Source: an uncultured Oleispira sp.
Lineage (GTDB): Bacteria; Pseudomonadota; Gammaproteobacteria; Pseudomonadales; Oceanobacteraceae
Length of the DNA: 64,000 nucleotides
Assembly: GCA_913061415.1 (NCBI GenBank)
Contig: CAJXUD010000002.1
Span: forward strand, 248,001-312,000
Reading direction: 5' to 3'
The notes below the pieces were generated by a model. That model ran no database searches. It was given only the letters and a program-made list of their open reading frames with translations, and had not been told where the DNA came from. Shown piece by piece: positions 46,078 to 54,248 of the stretch. The translations under genes and the position numbers were made by a program. How positions within the stretch are numbered: position 1 is the first letter of the stretch; every line of letters starts with the position of its first letter.

Positions 46078-46099
46078 CACCTGCCAGTAGCCTACTACA
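46078..46099. repeat. REP-like element related to 36149-36170
   Basis: CACCTGCCAGTAGCCTACTACA matches the element before hsdS at 17 of 22 positions. Changes in the two stem halves keep pairing (AGTAGGCTACT-type core). Confidence 0.5.
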
Positions 46100-46157
46100 A
46101 AAGCCTTCATCATTCTGCTCTCTTTCGTATCAGTGAACATCAAAAATGCACTCTGCC

Positions 46158-46874
46158 TCAAAGTGTCGCGATAAATGCTTCAATCTGCTCATTCACGAGT
46201 GCCGCTTGTTCCGCAAATACCATGTGTGTTCCTCCGTCAATAATCGTCAGTTCACTCTGGTCGATACGTTCGTGTAAAAAAGAAGCGTATTTTACCGGTG
46301 TCATACTGTCTTTTTCACCGACGATAATTTTTACTGGTAGGTGAAGACTGGCTAGCTGGTCCATCACATCAAATTTATCGCATACTTTAAAGTCATTAAG
46401 CATGATGCGCGCACCATTTTTTTTGATCGCTTCGTTGATGTTTGTTTTAAAGGGTTCTGGGATATGTTGATTAGCCTGCAAGAAACTATCGGGAATACTG
46501 GCCGACTGTTCAACCGCCTGTTCAGCCAATGCGGACAGTGAGGTTAGTAGCTGAGGAATCACTTTTAAGCGTGCTCCCGAACCGATTAATACCATGCCCT
46601 TAAGGTGTTTATCGTTTAATAAAGCTGCTTGCATGACCACGGCTGCGCCTAAAGAGTGGCCGACTAAAACGACATTTTCTAGCGCGTGATCGGTAATATA
46701 ATCAATCAGCCATTGAGCTAACTCTGTTGCGCTCTCTAAAGGCTCTCCGCTAGCTAAGGGCTCTCCGCTAGGTCTACCAGGTAAATCAAGTGCGATACTG
46801 CCGTCAAAGAAAGACAACTGCTGATCCCAAACATTTTTGCTGCAACCTGAGCCGTGTATAAAAATTAAATTCAT
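46158..46874 (-). CDS. Alpha/beta hydrolase
   Basis: A 238-residue cytoplasmic alpha/beta hydrolase. It starts MNLIFIHGSGCSKNVWDQQL with the oxyanion HGSG, and the nucleophile elbow is GHSLG (VVLVGHSLGAAVVMQ, Ser near 92). The likely acid is Asp in VGEKDSMTP, and the catalytic His is DGGTHMVFAEQ near the C-terminus. Length and order fit esterase or lactonase members close to BioH/PcaD. The substrate is unknown. An imperfect repeat GEPLASGEPLES lies at about 40. Monocistronic. Confidence 0.88.
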   Translation of the reverse strand: MNLIFIHGSGCSKNVWDQQLSFFDGSIALDLPGRPSGEPLASGEPLESATELAQWLIDYITDHALENVVLVGHSLGAAVVMQAALLNDKHLKGMVLIGSGARLKVIPQLLTSLSALAEQAVEQSASIPDSFLQANQHIPEPFKTNINEAIKKNGARIMLNDFKVCDKFDVMDQLASLHLPVKIIVGEKDSMTPVKYASFLHERIDQSELTIIDGGTHMVFAEQAALVNEQIEAFIATL

Positions 46875-46991
46875 TATGATTACTCAAATGTTAGAGGTGC
46901 TTCAGTTAATGTTAGAGGTGCTGTTAATAGATATATCCCTGACTATATCAAATGGCGCTGATAAATCCATCCGCTTAGAATGCTACATCAA

Positions 46992-47021
46992 CCAGCAACA
47001 TGAGATTTAGCATGTTGCTGG
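46992..47021. terminator. Hairpin downstream of the CobN-like gene
   Basis: Perfect 11-bp stem CCAGCAACATG (46992-47002) / CATGTTGCTGG (47011-47021), 8-base loop. It is 42 bases past the stop of the gene ending at 47063. No strong T-run follows on the minus strand, so termination or 3'-end protection are both possible. Confidence 0.55.
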
Positions 47022-47062
47022 CTTTAAATATTTAGGGGAGTTACATTCTGCGACGTACCTCG

Positions 47063-50000
47063 CTATTTGGCTGCTGTAAAATAAGGTCTGAATTGCATAA
47101 CACCACCCAGTGTAAAAGCGAGTAGCAGTATTAAGACAAAGCCTAATGTTTGCCAATCAAATTCATCGTCTGTTTGAGGCTGTTCTTGTTGCTCAAGCTT
47201 TTGACCTTCTACCATTTCTTCTGCGCTATTGGTTTGAGCCTGTTCTGCTAAGTCTTGTGCAACTGCGGTATCACTTGCGGCTAATAATGCACCTAAACCA
47301 AATCCTTGTGCTTTATCGGCAACATAGTCTTTGAAGGTTTTATTGTCGCTCAGGACTTTATGATCTCGCTTAACTTCCAAATAGGTTTCGACTAATTGCT
47401 TAATGGTTTCATCGTCGGTTTGCCAATAGTCTTTGCGCTCCGCTTCTAGCATACGCTCAATCATTTGCGCTAAGTTAGTTGGGTTTGAGTTTTCAAAGAA
47501 CTCGCGCATCTCCATGTCGTATTTATCTTTCACATAGATGTCGGCGAATTCTTGCCATTGACTATCGGTAATGCCATCGGGGTGCATGACTGTCCAGCCC
47601 CAGAAGTTGTTCATGCGATCAAGCATTTGCAGTGCACCTGAGTAACCTTCTTTCTGTACTTCTTCTATCCAGCGCGGGTGGAAGCTGCGGTTGCGAAGTT
47701 CACGCGCCATAAAGCGATCAAAGCTTTCGCTTTTTACTTTATTCTTCTCACGTAAATTAGCGATGTACATTTCTGGGCTTTTTCCATCGAGGTTACGAAT
47801 GGCTAATGACATTCCACCAAAATATTGGAAGGGGTCGTCGCTAGTAATCATGCCGTATAAGTTGGTCGAGCGGCTGAATAATACGGCATCGGTTCCTGAT
47901 AGTGCTTTGCCGTAAAGACCTGATACTTTATCGCTCCAGCGCTTTGTATCGCTGCCAAAAGCATAACCCATTCGTTTTAAATATAAGTCGGATAATTTTG
48001 CATCGGTTTCCCAAGTATCGCTGGCTAAACTGGTATCGGCTAAGCCACTGCCATAAGCCCCTGTTTCGTTAGAGAATATGCGTACGCTGGATAAGTAATT
48101 CGCTTCTTCTGGGGGTTTTCCGTCTGCTATTAGTTCAGCTTTTAACGCTTCGCTATTTTTATAGATCGAGTTGTTGTCTTCTTTCAGTTCGGCGACTTGT
48201 TTAATCGCTTTCGCTAGCATCAACATCACATTAGGGAAGGCGTCGCGATACAAGCCGGTGGCCGACATCACTACATCAACTCGTGGGCGTTTCAGTTCGC
48301 TATACGGAATAATCTCGGTGCCACGTAGAAAGCCATTTTCGTCCCATTTAGGTTTTACACCCATCGCGGCTAATACTTGGCTTTCAAGCACACCGTGATG
48401 ACGCATGGTTTCTAACGACCACAATGAAAATGCGAGCTTATTCGGGTATTCACCTTTTTCGGCATAGTGTTTTGCGATTAAATCTTCAACCAGTTTTTGG
48501 CCCACTTCCCACGCGGCTTTTGAAGGCACTTTGGCAGGATTAAAGCCTAACAAGTTTTTTCCTGTTGGCACGGCGTCATGCGAACGCACCGGATCGCCAC
48601 CATAACCGACGTCGACAAATTCTCCCTGCAATGCCGATAGTAAGCTGGGGATTTCTTGCTGGCTGCGAATACGTTGTGCAAAATCTTTGGCTTGCTCTAG
48701 GTACTTAGCCAGAGAATCCGAAACCTCTAATGATTGATGTTCGATTAAGCTTGCCCATAAAAATTTAAAGCCTGAGGTATCGTCTATTTGAACAACCTGG
48801 TTGTCTTCCATTTTTTGAGAAAAGACATCGGGGTTATTATGAAGTTTAATGTCGTGTTTGTTTTCAAACGTACTGGCTTGGGTTTTAAATTCAGAGCCGA
48901 GCATTTGCGCAACGGTGGTCATTAGGTGAATGTCGTTAAGAGTATCGCCAAAGGTGTGCATGCCCAGCGGTTGAGATTCAGCGGCCAGTTCATGCATATA
49001 ATCGTGCAGTACATCCATAAACTCATCGAAGTTTTCACGCATTTGAGCTTCGGTAAAACTTACGTCTTCAAACACATTCAGCGCAGCGGCTAGATCAATA
49101 ATATTCTTTTCTACGACCTGCTTAGTTTTACCTTCTGCCAGTAACATGTGTTCTTCTAATAATTCTTCTAGCTCGGCCATGTCGCCATAGTAACCTGCTT
49201 CGGCAAATCCCGGTGTCATATGAGAAATCATAGTCGCGCGACCGCGACGCTTACCCTGCATGGCTTCGCCCACGTTATCCATAATATAAGGGTATACAAC
49301 CGGCACATTACCGACCGTTAATTGCGGTGCGTCGTACATCGACAAGCCGCGTTCTTTACCGGGCAACCATTCTTGTGATCCGTGAGTGCCGAGGTTAATA
49401 AAGGCGTCTACTTTGAATTTTTCTTTCGCGTATAAGTATACGGCTAGATAAAAGTGATTAATCGGAGCGCTGGTATTGTGGTACAGCTTTTTATGTTTAT
49501 CGGCATCATCGCTGCGCGACGGTTGCGGCATGATGATGAGATTACCTAATTTCATTTGCGGAATAATAAACGCCGGTTCGCCATTTACGGTGCGCACATA
49601 CGGATGCTGAATAGGGTCTCCCCAGTGCGCAATAATGTCGTCTTTAATGGTGCTGGGTAATGTATTTAACCAATCGGTATAGTCTTTAACGGGTAGATAA
49701 TCACTTAAGCCTTTGTCCATTAACGCTTCTAAACCTTGCTTAGAATAAAAGGGACGCAGTATCTGGCCGATGTTATCGATTAAGGTTTCAGATGGTTGCA
49801 CATCAACGTTGTAGCCTGCTTCTTTCATTGCGGTGGCGATATTAACAATAGAGTCTGGGACGTTTAAAAATGCCGCGCCCATATTTTTATCCCCAGGAGG
49901 GTAGTTCCAAATAAACAACGAGAGCTTTTTATCAGCATTGGCTTTTGCGCTTAATTGCCCTTGTTTAATTGCGCGTTGAACCATGGCATCAATATGATCC

Positions 50001-51184
50001 AGCATAGGCTGAGCAATACGGGTTTTAGGATCGGTTGTGGCGATCATGGTAGGGTCTATAATCCCTGCACTTTCTGGCATCATTAAGAAGTAAGGCGACA
50101 TCATGGCGCTAATGCCTGCATGGTCAGCGTTAAACGCTTCACGATCACCTTCACGATACGTTAATCCATGCAATACGGGTACATTTAAGCGGGCGAAAGC
50201 GTTCTTATTTTTTTGTGCTTCATGCAGCATACGGTAATTAATCAGACTATTTACCTTGCCTTGAACTAGCTGAATGAAGTCTTCGTTATCGGAACCTTCA
50301 AAGAAAACAGCAAAAGCGTTTGCGCCATTTTTTTCAATAGCCGCTAAGGTCGAATCGACTATTTGGGTTTGTTCACTTTCGATGACGCTGCGATGAAATA
50401 ACACGGCGACATTAACCTTATGAGGGTTATTACTTTCCTTGATTTCGCTGCTGCTATTGTTTGCCTCTAGCCAGTTATAAAATTCGGTTTTATCTCCCGT
50501 CAATTGAGTTGAAAATTGTGGGTGATAAAAACCGTTTTCTGGCAGTATGATCGCTGCTTCATACGTTTGCGGTGTATTGAATAAATGGGTATTAATATAA
50601 GCAAACATATTTTCAAAATTTGTGCGTATGCCATTTGACAAATATATGTTGATGGCTTGTTTGTCATCGGCCGAGATTCCTTTATTTAAGCCTGTAAACT
50701 GGTCAAAGCCATTGGTAAACGCTTGAACATTGCCGCATTGCGCGATGGCTTTAGGATATGCACCGTACATTCCTCCTGCCGCTTCTTCGCTCACGGCTTG
50801 CATTAAGACAAGCTGGTAATCACACAACGTTTCCATGCCTTTATCTTTAGCAAACTTACCGGCACTCATTGCCTCTAAGGCTAATCCTTGCTTTTTTGCT
50901 GACTCAATTAATATTGTACTTTTGGCTTTGGATAAATGGTTATCTCCCAAAAATAATATTTTCGCGGGGGCTGCATGCTTAGAGGCTTGGCTATCTGCAT
51001 GGCTATCTGCATGACTTGTACTGATAAAAGTAAAAAAACTTAATAAAACGATTAATGATTTATATAACCCTTGGTTTAATCTTTTCTTCTCTTTGTATTT
51101 ATCCTTGCATTTATCTTTGCACTTATCTCTACACTGCTCTTTGCACTGTAAACTCGCGCTCCGCTTAGTCAATCGCTTAATCAT
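47063..51184 (-). CDS. Exported, membrane-anchored CobN/HmuS-like chelatase-family protein
   Basis: A 1373-residue CobN-superfamily protein (large subunit family of cobalt and magnesium chelatases). The diagnostic core is INLGTHGSQEWLPGKERG (near 600), with GKRRGRATMISHMTPGF and later RPRVDVVMSATGLYRDAFPN and RIFSNETGAYGSGL. Unlike cytoplasmic CobN it has a hydrophobic export signal (SLIVLLSFFTFISTSHA, about 44-60) and a C-terminal membrane segment (WQTLGFVLILLLAFTLGGVM). I start at ATG 51184, with AAAGGA at good spacing and 8-base overlap with the DUF2149 gene. A 34-residue basic leader holds CKDK repeats. No CobS/CobT is near. Best comparison is HmuS of Bacteroidota heme loci. Confidence 0.85.
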   Translation of the reverse strand: MIKRLTKRSASLQCKEQCRDKCKDKCKDKYKEKKRLNQGLYKSLIVLLSFFTFISTSHADSHADSQASKHAAPAKILFLGDNHLSKAKSTILIESAKKQGLALEAMSAGKFAKDKGMETLCDYQLVLMQAVSEEAAGGMYGAYPKAIAQCGNVQAFTNGFDQFTGLNKGISADDKQAINIYLSNGIRTNFENMFAYINTHLFNTPQTYEAAIILPENGFYHPQFSTQLTGDKTEFYNWLEANNSSSEIKESNNPHKVNVAVLFHRSVIESEQTQIVDSTLAAIEKNGANAFAVFFEGSDNEDFIQLVQGKVNSLINYRMLHEAQKNKNAFARLNVPVLHGLTYREGDREAFNADHAGISAMMSPYFLMMPESAGIIDPTMIATTDPKTRIAQPMLDHIDAMVQRAIKQGQLSAKANADKKLSLFIWNYPPGDKNMGAAFLNVPDSIVNIATAMKEAGYNVDVQPSETLIDNIGQILRPFYSKQGLEALMDKGLSDYLPVKDYTDWLNTLPSTIKDDIIAHWGDPIQHPYVRTVNGEPAFIIPQMKLGNLIIMPQPSRSDDADKHKKLYHNTSAPINHFYLAVYLYAKEKFKVDAFINLGTHGSQEWLPGKERGLSMYDAPQLTVGNVPVVYPYIMDNVGEAMQGKRRGRATMISHMTPGFAEAGYYGDMAELEELLEEHMLLAEGKTKQVVEKNIIDLAAALNVFEDVSFTEAQMRENFDEFMDVLHDYMHELAAESQPLGMHTFGDTLNDIHLMTTVAQMLGSEFKTQASTFENKHDIKLHNNPDVFSQKMEDNQVVQIDDTSGFKFLWASLIEHQSLEVSDSLAKYLEQAKDFAQRIRSQQEIPSLLSALQGEFVDVGYGGDPVRSHDAVPTGKNLLGFNPAKVPSKAAWEVGQKLVEDLIAKHYAEKGEYPNKLAFSLWSLETMRHHGVLESQVLAAMGVKPKWDENGFLRGTEIIPYSELKRPRVDVVMSATGLYRDAFPNVMLMLAKAIKQVAELKEDNNSIYKNSEALKAELIADGKPPEEANYLSSVRIFSNETGAYGSGLADTSLASDTWETDAKLSDLYLKRMGYAFGSDTKRWSDKVSGLYGKALSGTDAVLFSRSTNLYGMITSDDPFQYFGGMSLAIRNLDGKSPEMYIANLREKNKVKSESFDRFMARELRNRSFHPRWIEEVQKEGYSGALQMLDRMNNFWGWTVMHPDGITDSQWQEFADIYVKDKYDMEMREFFENSNPTNLAQMIERMLEAERKDYWQTDDETIKQLVETYLEVKRDHKVLSDNKTFKDYVADKAQGFGLGALLAASDTAVAQDLAEQAQTNSAEEMVEGQKLEQQEQPQTDDEFDWQTLGFVLILLLAFTLGGVMQFRPYFTAAK

Positions 51185-51512
51185 TTTCATGTCCTTTCTC
51201 ATCTTTATTTTGTGGCACATACACCATAGAGCCGTCTTTCATCTGATACGCGGTGCCCGCTTTTTCACCATTGCCACTGCCAATATCGCCATTGGATTTA
51301 AATTTTTTTATTTCATTACCTTCTTTCACAATAATTTCCATATTGGGTTCACCTTCGTTTTTAATCACGGTGACACTTTCACTGCTAAAAGGATTGAGCG
51401 GATTTAGCGCAATGGAAATAATCAAAGCTGCAATAATTACTAAAAAAACATCGACCAAGTTCACCGCAGTAGTAATCGGGTCTAGATCATCATCGTCGGT
51501 TAAAAACTTCAT
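51177..51512 (-). CDS. DUF2149 membrane protein (ExbD-like position, HmuT-like)
   Basis: A 111-residue protein with one N-terminal membrane segment (VNLVDVFLVIIAALIISIAL, about 17-37) preceded by acidic DDDDLDP, as in DUF2149 proteins. The periplasmic part is Gly/Lys/Glu-rich. DUF2149 proteins recur between an ExbB/MotA/TolQ-type channel and a CobN-like protein and occupy the position and topology of ExbD. It starts 2 bases after the channel gene stop and overlaps the CobN-like gene by 8 bases. I infer that the two small proteins form a proton-driven motor acting on the CobN-like protein. Confidence 0.82.
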   Translation of the reverse strand: MKFLTDDDDLDPITTAVNLVDVFLVIIAALIISIALNPLNPFSSESVTVIKNEGEPNMEIIVKEGNEIKKFKSNGDIGSGNGEKAGTAYQMKDGSMVYVPQNKDEKGHEND

Positions 51513-51514
51513 AG

Positions 51515-52039
51515 TTAAGCCTCTTTAACCGCTTTTAAATGAAAAGGGGGTTGATTGTCTTGCTCTAACGCTTGCTTAATGGCTACGAGGTCTTGAGCCA
51601 ACCAACGTTTTTTAATCGATACCGCGATAAAGGTTAACGATGCCGCGGCTAAGGCAAAAATTACAGCAGCGAAGGCGATTGAGAGATTTTCTGAGATGCC
51701 TTGAATGTTGCCGTCGGCTAGACTTTTTAATGCGGGGCCCATGGGAATCATGGTGGCAATTAAGCCAAGCATCGGCGCGACCTTGGTAACCAGCTTTAAA
51801 AATTCCAGCTGTTTGAAGGCAAATAATTCAAGCTCGTCAAAGTCTTTGGTTTGAATTTTTTTCTGATGCTGGTGAATGGTGTATCCAGCACTGTCTACAG
51901 ATCGACGCTGCCATGACTGCGCAGCGACTTGCCCTAAGCTATAAAAACCAAAAAAGAACACAAACAAAATGGCAATTAATACGGGGGCTAGCAGTAAATC
52001 GCTGATGCGATACATAAAGAATTCAATAGACGAGATCAT
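51515..52039 (-). CDS. MotA/TolQ/ExbB-type proton channel protein (HmuU-like)
   Basis: A 174-residue inner-membrane protein with three predicted segments (about 13-35, 92-112, 125-148), as in ExbB/TolQ. The region FLKLVTKVAPMLGLIATMIPMGPALKSLADGN followed by SIAFAAVIFALAAASLTFIAVSI (landmarks) contains the MotA/TolQ/ExbB domain with the GLxxTMIPMGPAL motif. I prefer ATG 52039 (MISSIEFF) with GGAT upstream to the TTG at 52051. It is the first gene of the arm that continues into DUF2149 and the CobN-like gene. It may energise them rather than, or as well as, the TonB receptor across the divergent promoter. Confidence 0.87.
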   Translation of the reverse strand: MISSIEFFMYRISDLLLAPVLIAILFVFFFGFYSLGQVAAQSWQRRSVDSAGYTIHQHQKKIQTKDFDELELFAFKQLEFLKLVTKVAPMLGLIATMIPMGPALKSLADGNIQGISENLSIAFAAVIFALAAASLTFIAVSIKKRWLAQDLVAIKQALEQDNQPPFHLKAVKEA

Positions 52040-52127
52040 GGTGATATCCAAGTACGTTTTGGTAGAAGTTTATGGGGTGTATTTGGTGCTGACCTTTTGA
52101 TCTAACCAAATTAATTTCGCGCATTCT

Positions 52128-52154
52128 ATTGCGAATGATTCTCATATGCAATAG
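52128..52154. promoter_or_regulatory. Fur-box-like palindrome between divergent heme-type arms
   Basis: TATTGC-GA-ATGA-TTC-TCAT-AT-GCAATA is a 27-bp interrupted palindrome with arms TATTGC/GCAATA and ATGA/TCAT. The core GAATGATTCTCAT resembles Fur sites of gammaproteobacteria. It sits in the only shared promoter region, 89 bases before the channel start and 36 before the receptor start. Confidence 0.6.
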
Positions 52155-52189
52155 CATTCAAATCTCATTCGCTACCAATTGATATATCA

Positions 52190-54214
52190 ATGAATATCTT
52201 TCACCCACACTCCTTCCTGTTAATGAGCTTGATGGCAGCATTTTCTGCGAGGTCAGAAACGGTTCAGTTAGATACGCAAGAAGTGACCGCTCATGGCCAG
52301 CATTACGCGCGCTTAAGTGAACAACCTGTGCGTGTAGAGTTGATTGATCGTGCGGCTATTGAAGAGTCTCATGCTTTGAACTTGGCCGATGCATTGCGCT
52401 ATACCGCGGGTGTACAGTTAAAACCGATTACCGGAAAACCTGGCCTTGCTGTATGGCTGCAAGGTTATGATTCTGATCGAGTCGCTATTTTGATTGATGG
52501 AAATCCAGTTGCGGCGGGCACGGGAAGCAGCGTGGATATTTCACAAATTGCCATCGGTGATGTTGAGCGCATTGAAATCAGCAAAGGCTCTATGTCAGCT
52601 ATTTATGGCACCAGTGCAATGGGGGGCGTGGTGAATGTTATTACACGTCAGCCAGAACAAGGCGCTCGCGCAGGGCTAAAATACATTGGAGGATCGTGGG
52701 GCGATCAAGATTTACCTTACGATTCCATTCCTTTTGGTAAGCAGCATTTAAATCTTAATTTTAGTCATGCGAATAAGGTAAATGCTTTTCAGATTGTCAG
52801 CGATAACCAAATCTCGTCAGGCTTCCGCGCCCCTGATACTAAAGAATCTCAAGGCTGGGAAGGTTACAAATCAAATTTAAGTATTCGTAATGTCACTCAA
52901 ATAACGCCTACGATTTCTTTATTATTGGCTCCTAGGCTCTATCGCGAAGACGTAAAAACGAACAAAGATAATTTTGTCGGCGGCATCGGTAACGTTCCAC
53001 AAGATAAAATTGATCTTACCGAAAAAAATGCACTAATGGCGGTATTAGAAAAAGACAATGGCGAGCTAGGAGCTCTGAAATTAAGTTACAGCCATGAAGA
53101 TTTTAAAAACGAATCACAACAAGATTTAGTCAGCACCCCTCATATTGAACAGAACCGCATTACTGACATTCAGCATCATGGTTTTACTGCGCAATACCGC
53201 TATAGCCATAACTACACCAGCCAATATGTTTTAGGCATAGAAGCCCTTCAAGATGAAATGAATGCGACCTCGCATAAAAATGACGGCACCACCAAGACGA
53301 TTGCGACAGAAGTCGATGGTAAAAAGTTAAACAACCACAACGGATTTTTTCAAATAAGCCAACAAGCCAGTACGACGTTAGAATTTTTAGCCAGCGGTCG
53401 CATCAATAACAATGACAAATACGGCACAAAATTTTCACCCATGTTGAATCTGCAATACGTGCCGATTCTTACCGGAAACAATCATCTTAACCTTCGTTTA
53501 GGCGCAGGTCATGGTTATCGAACACCGACGTTAAAAGAGCTGTATCACTTTTTTGATCATAGCCATATTGGTTACGTTTTATTGGGCAATGAAGCATTAG
53601 AGCCTGAGTCGTCCATCAATGTTCAAGCCAGCTTGGAATACAGCAATAATAACGATTTAAGCTTTGATATGAGTATTTATCGTAACGACATTAAAAACTT
53701 AATCGATTTTTATGTAGACCAAGATAAAACCAATCAGTTAACCAGCCAATACGGTGATGAAGTTGTAGCCAATGCCTATGGCAATATTGATCGTGCCCAA
53801 ACATCGGGGATTGAATTCAGTATTGCTTACGACGTTAATTCTTGGCTCACGACGAATCTGGGTTATGCCTATTTGGAGGCGATCAATAAATCGACCGGGA
53901 AATCTCTCACAAGTCGTCCTGAACATGATATGAAAACCAGTTTAGATTTGAATCTCAATCACAAAAATAAACTGGCACTTAAATATCAATATTATTCCAA
54001 ACAATTTTCCGATGCCGAAAATACTTTAGTCACTCCTGCTTATTCGGAAGTTGATCTTAAGTGGAATTATTACCCGTCTGAGTCGATCAATCTTTTCGCA
54101 GGCATCAATAATTTAACCAATAGTCAGCGCGACTTTAGCACCGGCAGCGATCTTCGCCCCGAGGCAGGTCGCTATGTCTATTTGGGAATTGAATTAACGA
54201 AACTGGCTTTTTAA
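52190..54214 (+). CDS. TonB-dependent outer-membrane receptor (HmuR/BtuB-like)
   Basis: A 674-residue receptor with an N-terminal signal (SFLLMSLMAAFSARSE). The plug domain at about 30-160 shows VAILIDGNPVAAGTGSSVDISQI and IEISKGSMSAIYGTSAMGGVVNVIT. The beta-barrel at 170-674 contains the signature YRTPTLKELYHFFDHSHIGYVLLGNEALEPE (part), similar to the FRAP/NPDL-type segment of heme and cobalamin receptors. Several His in HFFDHSHIG could bind heme. It ends YVYLGIELTKLAF with an aromatic C-terminus. The ATG lacks a clear binding site. The HmuY-like gene follows after 34 bases. Confidence 0.9.
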   Translation: MNIFHPHSFLLMSLMAAFSARSETVQLDTQEVTAHGQHYARLSEQPVRVELIDRAAIEESHALNLADALRYTAGVQLKPITGKPGLAVWLQGYDSDRVAILIDGNPVAAGTGSSVDISQIAIGDVERIEISKGSMSAIYGTSAMGGVVNVITRQPEQGARAGLKYIGGSWGDQDLPYDSIPFGKQHLNLNFSHANKVNAFQIVSDNQISSGFRAPDTKESQGWEGYKSNLSIRNVTQITPTISLLLAPRLYREDVKTNKDNFVGGIGNVPQDKIDLTEKNALMAVLEKDNGELGALKLSYSHEDFKNESQQDLVSTPHIEQNRITDIQHHGFTAQYRYSHNYTSQYVLGIEALQDEMNATSHKNDGTTKTIATEVDGKKLNNHNGFFQISQQASTTLEFLASGRINNNDKYGTKFSPMLNLQYVPILTGNNHLNLRLGAGHGYRTPTLKELYHFFDHSHIGYVLLGNEALEPESSINVQASLEYSNNNDLSFDMSIYRNDIKNLIDFYVDQDKTNQLTSQYGDEVVANAYGNIDRAQTSGIEFSIAYDVNSWLTTNLGYAYLEAINKSTGKSLTSRPEHDMKTSLDLNLNHKNKLALKYQYYSKQFSDAENTLVTPAYSEVDLKWNYYPSESINLFAGINNLTNSQRDFSTGSDLRPEAGRYVYLGIELTKLAF

Positions 54215-54248
54215 CACTTTATGAAAAACTCACTAAAAGGAAGATAAC

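Noticed and set aside
47063-51184. CobN-like gene as part of cobalamin (B12) synthesis
   Set aside because: No other cob/cbi gene lies in the window, the protein has an export signal, and its neighbours are of the Hmu type.
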